A DNA stretch of 30,108 nucleotides, from assembly GCA_002398825.1 (NCBI GenBank), contig DHBS01000017.1, positions 14,534-44,641 on the forward strand, given 5' to 3'. Position numbers and translations under genes: made by a program. Origin of the DNA: Syntrophomonas sp. UBA4922 (GTDB lineage: Bacteria > Bacillota > Syntrophomonadia > Syntrophomonadales > Syntrophomonadaceae). Each line of letters begins with the position of its first letter. The stretch's first letter is position 1. Below, one piece after another: positions 6,584 to 14,345 of the stretch. Under the pieces are notes generated by a model that was not told the DNA's origin, did no database searches, and was given only the letters and a program-made list of their open reading frames with translations.

Positions 6584-7372
6584 TTAATTGGTAAACCATT
6601 GGGTTACGTACAAATAGTTTTCTTCCCAATAAAAACCCAGGCCGACCTTTTTGAAGTTGGGGTTTAAAATATTGGCCCGGTGCCCGCTGGAATTCATAAA
6701 AGCGTTGTGGCTTCCCAGGACGCTGAAATTCTTAGCGATGTTTTCAGCCGCGTAGCGGTAAGTTATACCCTGGTTTTTCATCATATCAAACGGACTGCCA
6801 TAGGTGGGCGAGTTATGGCTGAAATAATTATTCACGGCCATATCTTTGGACTTCATATAAGCCCCCTGGCAGAGGGCGCTGTTCAGAGCCAGCGGGGATA
6901 GCCCTTTTTCTGCCCGGGCAGTGTTGATATAGCCCAGCATCTCCTGCGCTGCATTGTCAGGCTGGGTGCTGTTGGCCGGAGCAGGCTTGGCCCTGGTCGG
7001 AGTATTTGCCTGGGCGACTGTTTTGGAAGGAGCGGTGGCGGCAGGCGGCTTATCCGCCGCTTTACCGGCATCATCAGCTGTATTTCCATGGTATTCTTTG
7101 GCGCTTGTATTGCCCTGAGGCTGTTGATTGCCGGCTTCAGGATCGGGAACCGGCACCGCCTGGGGAGTGTCAACCTCTGCGGTTACAGCGGTTTGTCCGG
7201 GAACGGTTCCGGGTGATGTATTGAGGTCGACTTCTTTAAGTTGGGATTCAGAAGCAAACCAGGGATCGGCCAAACTAATGCTGGCCAGGTAATTATGCAG
7301 GGGAGTGTCCGCGACTATCGCGTAGGCGAGCAGCGCACTGATCAGATAAATAAACCATGAGTATTTTTTCAT
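6584..7372 (-). CDS. secreted CAP-domain (SCP/YkwD-like) protein
   Basis: The 262-residue product has an N-terminal membrane helix (residues 5-22), a long Pro/Ala/Thr-rich linker (about 50-140) and a C-terminal CAP domain (about 143-262). CAP hallmarks are readable: INTARAEKGLSPLALNSAL, H186 in YFSHNSP, E210 in AAENIA, H231 in SSGHRANIL and the closing VGLGFYWEENYLYVTQWF. Start ATG 7372 follows GGGAGG at good spacing. Bacterial CAP proteins are exported and often tied to the spore or cell envelope, but no enzymatic reaction is established for this type. The anchor-linker-domain layout is the same as in the M15 peptidase at 2863-3714. It is probably transcribed from a -10 near 7447. Confidence 0.9.
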   Translation of the reverse strand: MKKYSWFIYLISALLAYAIVADTPLHNYLASISLADPWFASESQLKEVDLNTSPGTVPGQTAVTAEVDTPQAVPVPDPEAGNQQPQGNTSAKEYHGNTADDAGKAADKPPAATAPSKTVAQANTPTRAKPAPANSTQPDNAAQEMLGYINTARAEKGLSPLALNSALCQGAYMKSKDMAVNNYFSHNSPTYGSPFDMMKNQGITYRYAAENIAKNFSVLGSHNAFMNSSGHRANILNPNFKKVGLGFYWEENYLYVTQWFTN

Positions 7373-7441
7373 ATTGGTATCCTCCCGGCCATGACTTTGA
7401 CCTTAGCGGTCCAATCAATTTAACTCCATAATCAGCCTCTA

Positions 7442-7447
7442 ATTATA
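7442..7447 (-). promoter_or_regulatory. -10 element upstream of the CAP gene
   Basis: On the minus strand this reads TATAAT within an A/T-rich stretch, about 70 bases before the CAP start at 7372. The -35 region at 17 bases reads AAAAGC and is poor, so the promoter is only partly supported. Confidence 0.4.
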
Positions 7448-7519
7448 TATTCGAGTTTAATTCAGCTTTTTCTGATGTTTAATTTTAAAAAATTACCGCC
7501 GGCAAAGACAAACTTGCCA

Positions 7520-7553
7520 TCAAAACCAAAAGCAGAGGGCTATAACCCTCTGC
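7520..7553 (-). terminator. terminator of the ubiD-like operon, abutting repeat copy B
   Basis: On the minus strand GCAGAGGG, loop TTATAG, CCCTCTGC (7553 down to 7532) is followed by TTTTGGTTTTG, a convincing intrinsic terminator. The repeat lies between it and the UbiD stop codon, so the repeat is predicted to be part of the 3' UTR. Confidence 0.75.
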
Positions 7554-7554
7554 C

Positions 7555-7678
7555 CAGACCGTCGACAAAAGCGAATACTTGCGTTGCTCAATAGGTCCGC
7601 TCAATCAACGTACTATTTGTACGACTCAATCGCGGGCCTATTGAGCGCCTTGCTCGTCGCTTCCGTCGTTCGCTCTGC
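7555..7678 (+). repeat. 124-bp repeat element, copy B
   Basis: Same orientation and length as copy A (5650-5773), about ten mismatches. The 15-nt inner arms are unchanged; one arm of the outer 7-bp stem carries one mismatch (GTCGCTT in place of TTCGCTT). It ends ten bases from the UbiD stop. The 22-nt hairpin at 7532-7553 sits at exactly the same offset as the hairpin beside copy A. Confidence 0.85.
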
Positions 7679-7688
7679 CCGAATTCAG

Positions 7689-9452
7689 TTAATTGTTTCT
7701 GAACAAACTGCCCCAGCGCTGATCGACCCGTTCTACGATGTCTTCCCGGGGCACCAACTCAGCCGGATATTCCGGTTTCATACGGGCGTCGATTATAAAG
7801 GGCAGCCGGTATTCGATGGCATTCCGGCGCATGTGCTGCTGTGCATGAATATCGAGCATGGGGTCGAAACGGGTGAATACGGTCCACAGGAAAGAGGTCT
7901 GATCGGATATCGAATCAATATCATCCACAAGTATCACCAGGGGCCAGGATTGCAGTTCTGCATGAGCCGCCTCGGTCAACTGCGCCCCCAACCCCGGTTC
8001 TTGCTCATAGCTGGCTCCGGATATGAGCAGGCACCCGGAGCAATAGGGCTTTATCTTATCAATCCGGGGAAGGGGGTTTCCGCTATAATTCCGAGGTAAT
8101 TCGCGCACCGGGTTGCCGATGCCTATGATGATCGCTTTGCTGCCCTGATTATATTTGCGGCCGGTGTAATCCAGTGTATCCATGGAGGTATTGTGCAGAA
8201 TTACAAGGTCCCGTCCAGGATCGAGCCGCATCAGGATAGTCTCCAGGAGATGCGGAAAATCGCGCAGGTCTAAAGCCACGTCGGTTACCAGCAAAACCTT
8301 GGTGAGGCTAAGCTGACCTTCACCCAGGATGCGGAAGCTGTGGGCCAGGGCTTCGCGGAAGTAGCTCTCCCTGACCACGGCCGCGCTCAAGGTATGAAAA
8401 CCGGCTTCAGCATAACTGCGCAGGTCCTTGACCCCGGGCATCAGCAGCGGAAAGATGGGGCTGATCAATTCCTGCATCCACTCCCCGATGTAATAATCCT
8501 CCTGTCTGGGTTTGCCGACAACGGTGGCAGGATAAATGGCATCGGAGCGATGGTAAAGCTGTGTTATGTTAAACACCGGGAAATCATGCACCAGAGAATA
8601 GTAGCCATAATGGTCGCCGAATGGTCCTTCCGGCTTGCGTACATGGGCGGGAACCACCCCGCACAGGGCAAACTCGGCTTCTGCCACCAGGGGATGGGGA
8701 TGGCCGGCTATCTTAGTCATGGCAATTTTGTCTCCCAGCAGGAATGAAGCGTAAAGCAGTTCCGGCAAAGGTTCCGGCAGAGCCGTGATGGCGGCAACGG
8801 TCAATGCCGGCGGCCCTCCCAGGAATACCGTCACCGGCAGGGGCTGACCAAGCTGCTCAGCTTCATGGAAGTGAAATCCGCCGCCTTTATGGATCTGCCA
8901 GTGCATGCCGGTTTGAGTTGCAGTGAATACCTGCATGCGGTACATGCCCAGGTTGTGTTCGCCTCCATGCGGGCTTTCGGTATACACCAGGGGCAGGGTG
9001 AAGAACGGTCCGCCGTCCTCCTGCCAGCTGGTGATGCACGGCAGGGCTTTGATATTAACCGGCTGCAAGGACTCTCTTAAAACCGGCGCCCGGTGGGACG
9101 GCACATGATTCAAGCCGATGCGGGCCATATCCAGAAGCCAACCGCGTTCCCCCCACAAACTGCTCAAGCGCGGCGGTAAGAGCCGGTGCAAGGCGTTGAT
9201 GGCTTTGTTTACAATAGCTTGCGGTTTGGGACCCATGGCCATTTCCATACGCCGTACGGTGCCAAATAAATTGGTGGCAACCGGAAATGAACTCCCTTTA
9301 ACCCGGGTGAATAATAAGGCCGGACCGCCTTCTTCCACCACCCGGCGGTGGATTTCAGCCAGTTCCAGATAGGGGTCTACTTCAGCCGTTATCTCGATAA
9401 TGTCTTTTTCCCGGCGTAGTTGCTCAATAAAGGAGCGCAGGTTCTTATGCAT
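7689..9452 (-). CDS. UbiD-family prenyl-FMN-dependent decarboxylase
   Basis: This 587-residue protein matches the longer class of UbiD enzymes, which use prenylated FMN to decarboxylate, or carboxylate, aromatic or unsaturated acids. Visible landmarks: EEGGPALLFTRVKGSSFPV (residues 40-58), HNLGMYR with N167 and R172, HWQIHKGGG (H188), VFLGGPPAL and the catalytic segment RKPEGPFGDHYGYY (E275, D280). N, H, R and acidic residues for the cofactor, metal and proton relay thus appear present. Long homologs act late in futalosine menaquinone synthesis, others on benzoates or gallate-like substrates; which applies is not decided here. Start ATG 9452 follows GGAG and overlaps the LpdD-like gene by 8 bases, so the two are translationally coupled. 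Confidence 0.9.
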   Translation of the reverse strand: MHKNLRSFIEQLRREKDIIEITAEVDPYLELAEIHRRVVEEGGPALLFTRVKGSSFPVATNLFGTVRRMEMAMGPKPQAIVNKAINALHRLLPPRLSSLWGERGWLLDMARIGLNHVPSHRAPVLRESLQPVNIKALPCITSWQEDGGPFFTLPLVYTESPHGGEHNLGMYRMQVFTATQTGMHWQIHKGGGFHFHEAEQLGQPLPVTVFLGGPPALTVAAITALPEPLPELLYASFLLGDKIAMTKIAGHPHPLVAEAEFALCGVVPAHVRKPEGPFGDHYGYYSLVHDFPVFNITQLYHRSDAIYPATVVGKPRQEDYYIGEWMQELISPIFPLLMPGVKDLRSYAEAGFHTLSAAVVRESYFREALAHSFRILGEGQLSLTKVLLVTDVALDLRDFPHLLETILMRLDPGRDLVILHNTSMDTLDYTGRKYNQGSKAIIIGIGNPVRELPRNYSGNPLPRIDKIKPYCSGCLLISGASYEQEPGLGAQLTEAAHAELQSWPLVILVDDIDSISDQTSFLWTVFTRFDPMLDIHAQQHMRRNAIEYRLPFIIDARMKPEYPAELVPREDIVERVDQRWGSLFRNN

Positions 9453-9843
9453 GTTCGATCTCCACTATCTGCTTGATTCTGTCAGCCAATAGCCGGGCTG
9501 CTTCCAGGCTGTTTTGCACCAGGGCATCAATTTCCTGACGGGAGGCCCGATCAATATGAATTCCCGCTATTACTGCCGCGCAACAACCGGTTTCCCGGCA
9601 GAGCTGCTCGGCCACCAGGGTGGCAACATCAGAATCGCGGTGTCCAGAGCGGGGGGTTACCCAGGTTTGCGGGCGTTGACCCGAAGCTGTCCGGGGATGG
9701 CGCGGAACACTCATCGCCACTCCCCCCACATGAGGTTTTTCCCCCCCGGTGAGGAAGACTGCCACCCCGTCACCAGTTAAAATGGCCTGAACCTGTATGC
9801 CCAAACGGCCTTCCCCGCAAGTAAAGACTATTTCCTCACGCAA
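9445..9843 (-). CDS. LpdD-like prenylated-flavin chaperone protein
   Basis: The 132-residue protein has the layout of the LpdD domain, the small partner found beside UbiD decarboxylases such as gallate decarboxylase: an N-terminal beta hairpin, GGEKPHVGGVAMSVPR (residues 33-48), then HRDSDVATLVAEQLC and a C-terminal helix. LpdD is proposed to help deliver or mature prenyl-FMN. The start is TTG 9843: AAGGTGAG lies just upstream and an in-frame TGA at 9850-9852 rules out a longer form. It is the first gene of the pair and its end overlaps the UbiD start. A loop of about 20 residues (HPRTASGQRPQTWVTPRSG) is inserted after the GG-PH-G motif. No ubiX-like flavin prenyltransferase is in the window. 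Confidence 0.8.
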   Translation of the reverse strand: MREEIVFTCGEGRLGIQVQAILTGDGVAVFLTGGEKPHVGGVAMSVPRHPRTASGQRPQTWVTPRSGHRDSDVATLVAEQLCRETGCCAAVIAGIHIDRASRQEIDALVQNSLEAARLLADRIKQIVEIEHA

Positions 9844-10151
9844 AGAGACTCACCTTCTAAAGCAGACTTTCACAAAAATATTATTGCAGCTATCCTATAT
9901 CTTAAACCACTGCGGCGGCACTGTAAAAGCAATCTTGGCCTATTTTCCGTGTTAACGGATGAGCGTGGTTTTTTTGCGGGGTATTCGACAGCAAGATCAG
10001 TATCCGCGGTTATAATAATATTATGATGATAGAGCCGACGTCTGCAGATCGCAGTTAGTCACCATACTCTCTATGACCAATCCTTCAGCTGTGATGCAGT
10101 CATGGATGGCCGTAATGACGGAGAAATCAATCCTGGGGGAGGAATAGCGGC
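9844..10151. other. divergent intergenic region between the LpdD-like and DUF1294 genes
   Basis: No gene is seen. On the plus strand TATAAT at 10011-10016 lies in the A/T-rich string TATAATAATATTAT and could be the DUF1294 -10, but no -35 at normal spacing is clear. TCCGT/ACGGA (about 9946-9959) is a short inverted repeat with spacer GTTA. On the minus strand a TAATAT near 9880 could serve the LpdD-like gene. Confidence 0.4.
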
Positions 10152-10439
10152 ATGGCCTACAGCGGGTTTGCGCATCAAGTCTTGCTTTTTTACGCTTTGG
10201 CGGTCAATACTCTGTGCTATGTATTATTCGCGCTCGACAAAGGCTACTCACAGCGCGGGGAAAAGAGGATTCCGGAAAGAACCCTTTTCACAGCTGCGCT
10301 TCTAGGTGGCGCCTTAGGCGGAATACTGGCTATGTATCAATTCCGGCACAAAACCCGCCACCGCAGTTTCAAATACGGCCTCCCAATAATACTAGTCCTG
10401 CAGCTGGTCTTGATAGTTTATTATTTCGCCGGCTTTTAG
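10152..10439 (+). CDS. DUF1294 family small membrane protein
   Basis: A 95-residue protein with three predicted membrane helices (about 8-27, 45-62, 76-93). The sequence NTLCYVLFALDKGYSQRGEKRIPERTL and LGGALGGILAMYQFRHKTRH is the DUF1294 signature: an N-terminal helix, a basic loop with RIPE, and the GG-G helix followed by the FRHKT motif. The start at ATG 10152 follows GGGGGAGGA. In other bacteria this domain can be fused to a cold-shock domain; here it stands alone. Function is unknown. It is flanked by minus-strand genes on both sides and appears to be a single-gene unit. Confidence 0.88.
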   Translation: MAYSGFAHQVLLFYALAVNTLCYVLFALDKGYSQRGEKRIPERTLFTAALLGGALGGILAMYQFRHKTRHRSFKYGLPIILVLQLVLIVYYFAGF

Positions 10440-10549
10440 AAGAAGCGGTGTTTATTGGCGCCATTTAAGGGAGAAGCGACCGCAAAAAAGATAAGCCATA
10501 GGCCATAAAAAAAGATCGATTGCGGGATGCGCCGCCGGGTCTGGTTTAT

Positions 10550-10660
10550 TTCGCCCCGGCAGGCTGGCCGGCCGGACACCGCCACCGCTCGGGAAAGGAT
10601 AATGTCAGGGTAGTCCTGATTTTTTGGCGGTAACCAAAGCGGTGAACGCCCCGGGGCGAA
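10550..10660. repeat. inverted repeat and G+C palindrome between DUF1294 and the hydroxylase operon
   Basis: TTCGCCCCGG (10550-10559) is the exact reverse complement of CCGGGGCGAA (10651-10660), about 90 bases apart. The right arm is also part of the 12-bp palindrome CGCCCCGGGGCG (10647-10658). No function is evident. Confidence 0.35.
10605..10625 (+). terminator. weak terminator-like hairpin downstream of DUF1294
   Basis: TCAGG (10605-10609) pairs with CCTGA (10615-10619), followed by six T. The stem is only five base pairs and lies 165 bases after the DUF1294 stop, so it is a modest candidate. Confidence 0.4.
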
Positions 10661-10707
10661 TTATCCTAATCGACCGGGAACTGTCGCTGCTTCCGGCAAC
10701 CGGTATT

Positions 10708-11184
10708 TTATTCCGGGGTTATATTCAGTACACTGCGCACCGCCCCGGTGATCTCTTCGTAGCTGGTGCAGCGGCAGATATTTGATTCCAGCCAGGTGAA
10801 CATGGTATCTTCGTCGGCATCAGGGTGTTTTTCTATCAACCCCTGACAGGTCATGATGAAACCCGGGGTGCAATAGCCGCACTGAAAAGCCCGGTGCTCT
10901 ACAAAAGCCTTCTGAATAGGAGCGTCCTGCAGACCTTCCAAGGTGGTGATCTTATGGCCTACCGCTTCTACCGCCAGCATCAAGCAGGATTTGACCGGCA
11001 GACCGTCGACCAAAACCGTGCATGATCCGCAGTCGCCGTTTTCGCATCCCGGCTTAGCGGCGGTCAGCCCCAGAACCTCCCTCAAAGCATACAGCAGGGT
11101 GTCTGCCGGTCTGACAACCGCGCTAATCTTGGCGCCGTTAATATCCAGTTGAATGGGCCCGATCTGCTGCATTTGAAACATCAT
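10708..11184 (-). CDS. molybdenum hydroxylase [2Fe-2S] small subunit (CoxS/XdhC-like)
   Basis: A 158-residue ferredoxin-like electron-transfer subunit. All eight cluster cysteines are present: C47, C52, C55 and C67 in PGCENGDCGSCTV...SC (plant-type cluster), and C102, C105, C137 and C139 in QCGYCTPG...NICRC (second cluster). Length is normal for the family. It passes electrons from the molybdenum site of the L subunit to FAD in the M subunit. It is the last gene of the L-M-S operon. The M-subunit stop TAA is immediately followed by two ATG codons (11184 and 11181); GGAGGG lies 4 or 7 bases before them, so 11181 has slightly better spacing. Confidence 0.92.
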   Translation of the reverse strand: MMFQMQQIGPIQLDINGAKISAVVRPADTLLYALREVLGLTAAKPGCENGDCGSCTVLVDGLPVKSCLMLAVEAVGHKITTLEGLQDAPIQKAFVEHRAFQCGYCTPGFIMTCQGLIEKHPDADEDTMFTWLESNICRCTSYEEITGAVRSVLNITPE

Positions 11185-12015
11185 TTATCCCTCCAAGCCA
11201 TCTATGGCATCTTCCAGCAGGTTGCCCAGCACAAATCTGCGGTAATTAGATGAGCCGGCCACAGTATCCTGCAAAGGTCCGGGCAGTTGCTGCAGGGCCT
11301 GGGCAACACGTTTGCTCAGATCCTCTCCCGGTTGGTTTAAGGCCTTTTCCATAGCCCGGCCCCGGAAGGGGAAGGAACAAGCCCCGCTCAATGCTATGCG
11401 GATAGCCCCGTCTTTTTTCAAGGCGCATAAGGTAATCAAAGGATAATCGATCTTTTCCAATTTGGTTTTTTTGACATGCCAGTGGGGCAGGGAGGTATAC
11501 TCCAGGGGAATTTTGAATTGCACCACCAGTTCCCCGTTGTTGAGCCTCATCTGCTGGTCGAATACAGTATGTATGGATTCTGTCCGAGATTCATTAATAC
11601 CGGATATGCAAACCTCGCTGTCGGCGAGCAAAAGGGGGAGCACGGCCTCATGGTAGATGATGGTTCCGCAAACATTGCCTCCCAGGGTTATTTTGTTCTG
11701 CACGCTGTGATCGGCCACTCTTGATCCCGCCTGGGTCAGCAGGGGGAAGGGGTTGGCTTCGGCTATGGCGGTCAACGTGACCGCCGCTCCGATAATCAGG
11801 CTTTGACCTTTTGTTTCCAACTGCTGACATTCAGGTATCTGTTTGATATCGATAACCGCCTGGGTCTTGATGCTGCTGTTGCGAGCCATGGTGATGATTT
11901 CGGTGCCCCCTCCGTAGTACATGGGCGCTTTCCCGTTTTGCTGCAAATCGTTATAAAGTTGTACTGCCTCTGCTATTGAAGCAGGCTGATAATATTCAAA
12001 ATCGAAAGGGATCAT
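11185..12015 (-). CDS. molybdenum hydroxylase FAD-binding medium subunit (CoxM-like)
   Basis: A 276-residue FAD subunit of the xanthine dehydrogenase family. It begins MIPFDFEYYQPASIAEAVQL, has the FAD loop YYGGGTEIITMARN (near residues 33-46), a second flavin motif KITLGGNVCGTI and a C-terminal region typical of CO dehydrogenase flavoproteins. I place the start at ATG 12015 (GGAGGAGGAG five bases upstream) rather than at 12042, which lies inside the large-subunit gene. The start overlaps the large-subunit stop as ATGA, so the two are coupled. It takes electrons from the iron-sulfur subunit; the final acceptor is not visible. Confidence 0.9.
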   Translation of the reverse strand: MIPFDFEYYQPASIAEAVQLYNDLQQNGKAPMYYGGGTEIITMARNSSIKTQAVIDIKQIPECQQLETKGQSLIIGAAVTLTAIAEANPFPLLTQAGSRVADHSVQNKITLGGNVCGTIIYHEAVLPLLLADSEVCISGINESRTESIHTVFDQQMRLNNGELVVQFKIPLEYTSLPHWHVKKTKLEKIDYPLITLCALKKDGAIRIALSGACSFPFRGRAMEKALNQPGEDLSKRVAQALQQLPGPLQDTVAGSSNYRRFVLGNLLEDAIDGLEG

Positions 12016-14345
12016 CGCTTCTCCTCCTCCAGCCGTTTCCATATTAATTCCGGGGTTAAGGGCAACTGATCCAGTTCAATTCCGGCGGCCAGGCTGAGAC
12101 TGTTGGCCAGGGCGGCTGGCATGCCGATTATGCCATGTTCTCCTATAGGCCTGGCTCCGTAGGGAGAGTCCAAGAGAGGCGTCTCCACATAATCTACCAC
12201 ATACTCGGGCTGTTGACCGCAGTGCAGCACTTTATAAGTGCGCAGGCTGGAGGTGCCGATTTGGCCCTGTTCATCATAAATGATCTCTTCACGGGTGGCC
12301 ACCCCGAGGCCCATGCTCACGCCGCCCGTAATGACACCCCGGGCATGCTTGGGGTTGATGACCTTGCCAGCGTCCAAAACGGTTACGGCTTTAAGGATTT
12401 TATAGCTGTGGTCGCGGCGATTGTATTCAACCTCTACGGCCTGTGCCCCCACCGTCCAGGCCGGGCCGGGCCTGCCTCGTCCGGTATTGGGATCCAGAGG
12501 GGTGAGATGGCGCATTACAAAGCTTCCCCTTCCAATCACCTGGCCGCCCACGGAATTGCCGTCAGGATACTTGTAGGCGTGGCCGATATCTGCAATATCC
12601 ATGTAATAGTCGGGATTATCCTTGAGATAAACCCTTTCCCGGGCAACATCCAAATCTGAAGGGGAAACCTTGAGGACCATAGCAGCCAGGCTGAGCAATT
12701 GATTAATGGCGTCTTGAGCCGCTTCGAGCACCGCCTTGCCCACCATATAAGTCGTCATACTGCCCACGGTCTTCCAATGGTGGGGGGACACCCTGGTATC
12801 GACCGGCATGTGCACATGGATCCGGTTAATATCCATTTTCATTTTCTCAGCCAATATTTGGGCCAGAGTGGTTAACATGCCGGGCCCGATTTCAACCGCT
12901 CCTACAATAAGATTGATGCTGCCGTCGGGATTGATAATGACCATTGCTCCTGAGAAGGCATCAGTAGGAGAGTTCGAGGTTTTCCACAGACAGCTGATGC
13001 CTTTGCTGCGTACGGTGTTAGCATCGATAGAAATATACCGGCCTTGGTCCCAATTGATCAAGGATTTGAGTTTGTCCAGACAGGCCTCCAGGTTGCCCAG
13101 GTTGCTGGTTGTCAATGCAACCTGCGTAGGGCTGCTGTCCCCGGCCTTCAGGGCGTTTCTCCGCCGCAATTCCAGGGGGTCGAGCTGCATTTGGGCGGCC
13201 AGTTTATCTAGGCTGCGTTCCAGGGCGAAAGTAAATTCCAAATGGCCGAAACCGCGGAAGGAGGTGGCATAGATATGGTTGGTGTATATGCAATAAGAAT
13301 CACACCATACATTGTCTATTCGATAGGGGCCAGTGCAGTTCATAGCCATTGATTTGGCCATTCGCGAACCGATATCGCAGTAAGCCCCGCTATCCACCAT
13401 AAAGATTGCTTCCAGAGCTGTAAAGCGCCCGCTTTGATCAGCTCCCAGTTTGATTCTGGCGTGAAGCCCCAATTGGCTGGGTGAAGTTGATATATCCTGC
13501 TCCCGGGTATTGGCGATTTTGACCGGCCGCCCCCCTACTGAAAGAGAGGCCATATAAGCAATCAATTCCAGTTGCACAGCGGCTTTTCCGCCAAATCCCC
13601 CTCCCACCAGGGGAACATGGACGGTAATCTTGCCTAAATCGATGCCAAAGCAAGAACTGATTTCTTTTCTAATGGAAAAGGGGGTTTGCGATGAGGAATG
13701 GATCACAACCTCATCCCCGGGTAAGATTTCGGCCTGGACATTGCGAGTTTCCATGGCAATGTGATCGGCCTGGGGAAGATCATACTCGGCTTCAATAATA
13801 GTGTGGCTGGCCGCCCAGCCTTTTGGCAGGTCGCCTTTGCGTATTTTAATATGGTCTGCTATGTTAGTGTCTTTTTCCGGATATACATCAGATACCATTC
13901 GCTTGTACAAGTCCACTCTTTCGTGAATTAGAGGGGCCCCGGGCTTAAAGCTGTCAAGAGGGGAAGTGACAATTGGCAGGGCTTCATACTCAATATTTAC
14001 CGCTCCAACTGCAGCTACGGCTTGCGCTTCGGTGGCGGCGATAACAACTGCGACCGGTTCTCCATAATAACGCACTTTGCCTGAGGCCAGGGGGGGATGA
14101 TCCTCCAAGACCGGTCCGCTCAGCACTGGAAAATCAGCTCCGGTAATAATATTGATTACCCCGGGCATAGTCAGGGCGGCCCCAAGGTCTATTGACTTTA
14201 TTAATCCGTGAGCGCAGGTGCTGGTCACCAGAGCACCGTGTAATAAGCCGGGTTGGATTCGGTCACTGTTGTATCTGGCAGCCCCGCTTGCCTTTTCCCA
14301 GGCATCTTTGCGGGGGACGCTTTCTCCAACGGATATATAATCCAC
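12012..14345 (-). CDS. molybdenum hydroxylase large subunit, xanthine-dehydrogenase type
   Basis: A 777-residue molybdopterin-binding subunit that hydroxylates a heterocycle or aldehyde with water as oxygen donor. Seen in order: GKVRYYGEPVAVVIA (residues 89-103), the GGGFGGK molybdopterin loop (248-254), SFRGFG (362-367) and a C-terminal RPIGEHG with E736 at the position of the catalytic glutamate. The SFRGFG motif is that of xanthine dehydrogenases; the CO dehydrogenase motif AYRCSFR with its copper-binding cysteine is absent, so this is not a CO oxidiser. The start is GTG 14345, ten bases after GGAGG. The substrate is unknown: no purine catabolism genes, cofactor sulfurase or XdhC-type chaperone lie in the window. 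Confidence 0.9.
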   Translation of the reverse strand: MDYISVGESVPRKDAWEKASGAARYNSDRIQPGLLHGALVTSTCAHGLIKSIDLGAALTMPGVINIITGADFPVLSGPVLEDHPPLASGKVRYYGEPVAVVIAATEAQAVAAVGAVNIEYEALPIVTSPLDSFKPGAPLIHERVDLYKRMVSDVYPEKDTNIADHIKIRKGDLPKGWAASHTIIEAEYDLPQADHIAMETRNVQAEILPGDEVVIHSSSQTPFSIRKEISSCFGIDLGKITVHVPLVGGGFGGKAAVQLELIAYMASLSVGGRPVKIANTREQDISTSPSQLGLHARIKLGADQSGRFTALEAIFMVDSGAYCDIGSRMAKSMAMNCTGPYRIDNVWCDSYCIYTNHIYATSFRGFGHLEFTFALERSLDKLAAQMQLDPLELRRRNALKAGDSSPTQVALTTSNLGNLEACLDKLKSLINWDQGRYISIDANTVRSKGISCLWKTSNSPTDAFSGAMVIINPDGSINLIVGAVEIGPGMLTTLAQILAEKMKMDINRIHVHMPVDTRVSPHHWKTVGSMTTYMVGKAVLEAAQDAINQLLSLAAMVLKVSPSDLDVARERVYLKDNPDYYMDIADIGHAYKYPDGNSVGGQVIGRGSFVMRHLTPLDPNTGRGRPGPAWTVGAQAVEVEYNRRDHSYKILKAVTVLDAGKVINPKHARGVITGGVSMGLGVATREEIIYDEQGQIGTSSLRTYKVLHCGQQPEYVVDYVETPLLDSPYGARPIGEHGIIGMPAALANSLSLAAGIELDQLPLTPELIWKRLEEEKR

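Larger units (their letters stand above)
7373..7688. other. gene-free stretch between ubiD-like and CAP genes
   Basis: From the UbiD stop leftwards this holds repeat copy B (7555-7678), the ubiD terminator hairpin (7532-7553), an A/T-rich promoter zone with a minus-strand -10, and the CAP gene leader. No coding frame is credible; the plus-strand frame at 7584-8099 is the shadow of ubiD. Confidence 0.7.

Noticed and set aside
11003..11016. AGACCGTCGACCAAAAC resembles the start of the 124-bp repeat.
   Set aside because: It lies in the coding sequence for VLVDGLP of the [2Fe-2S] subunit and the match stops after about 15 bases, so it is chance.
12135..12659. Plus-strand frame of 174 codons antisense to the molybdenum subunit.
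   Set aside because: It is fully inside a well-supported gene and reads as its complement, with no ribosome binding site.
12012..14345. Possible aerobic CO dehydrogenase large subunit.
   Set aside because: The AYRCSFR active-site motif of CO dehydrogenase is absent; SFRGFG of the xanthine dehydrogenase group is present.
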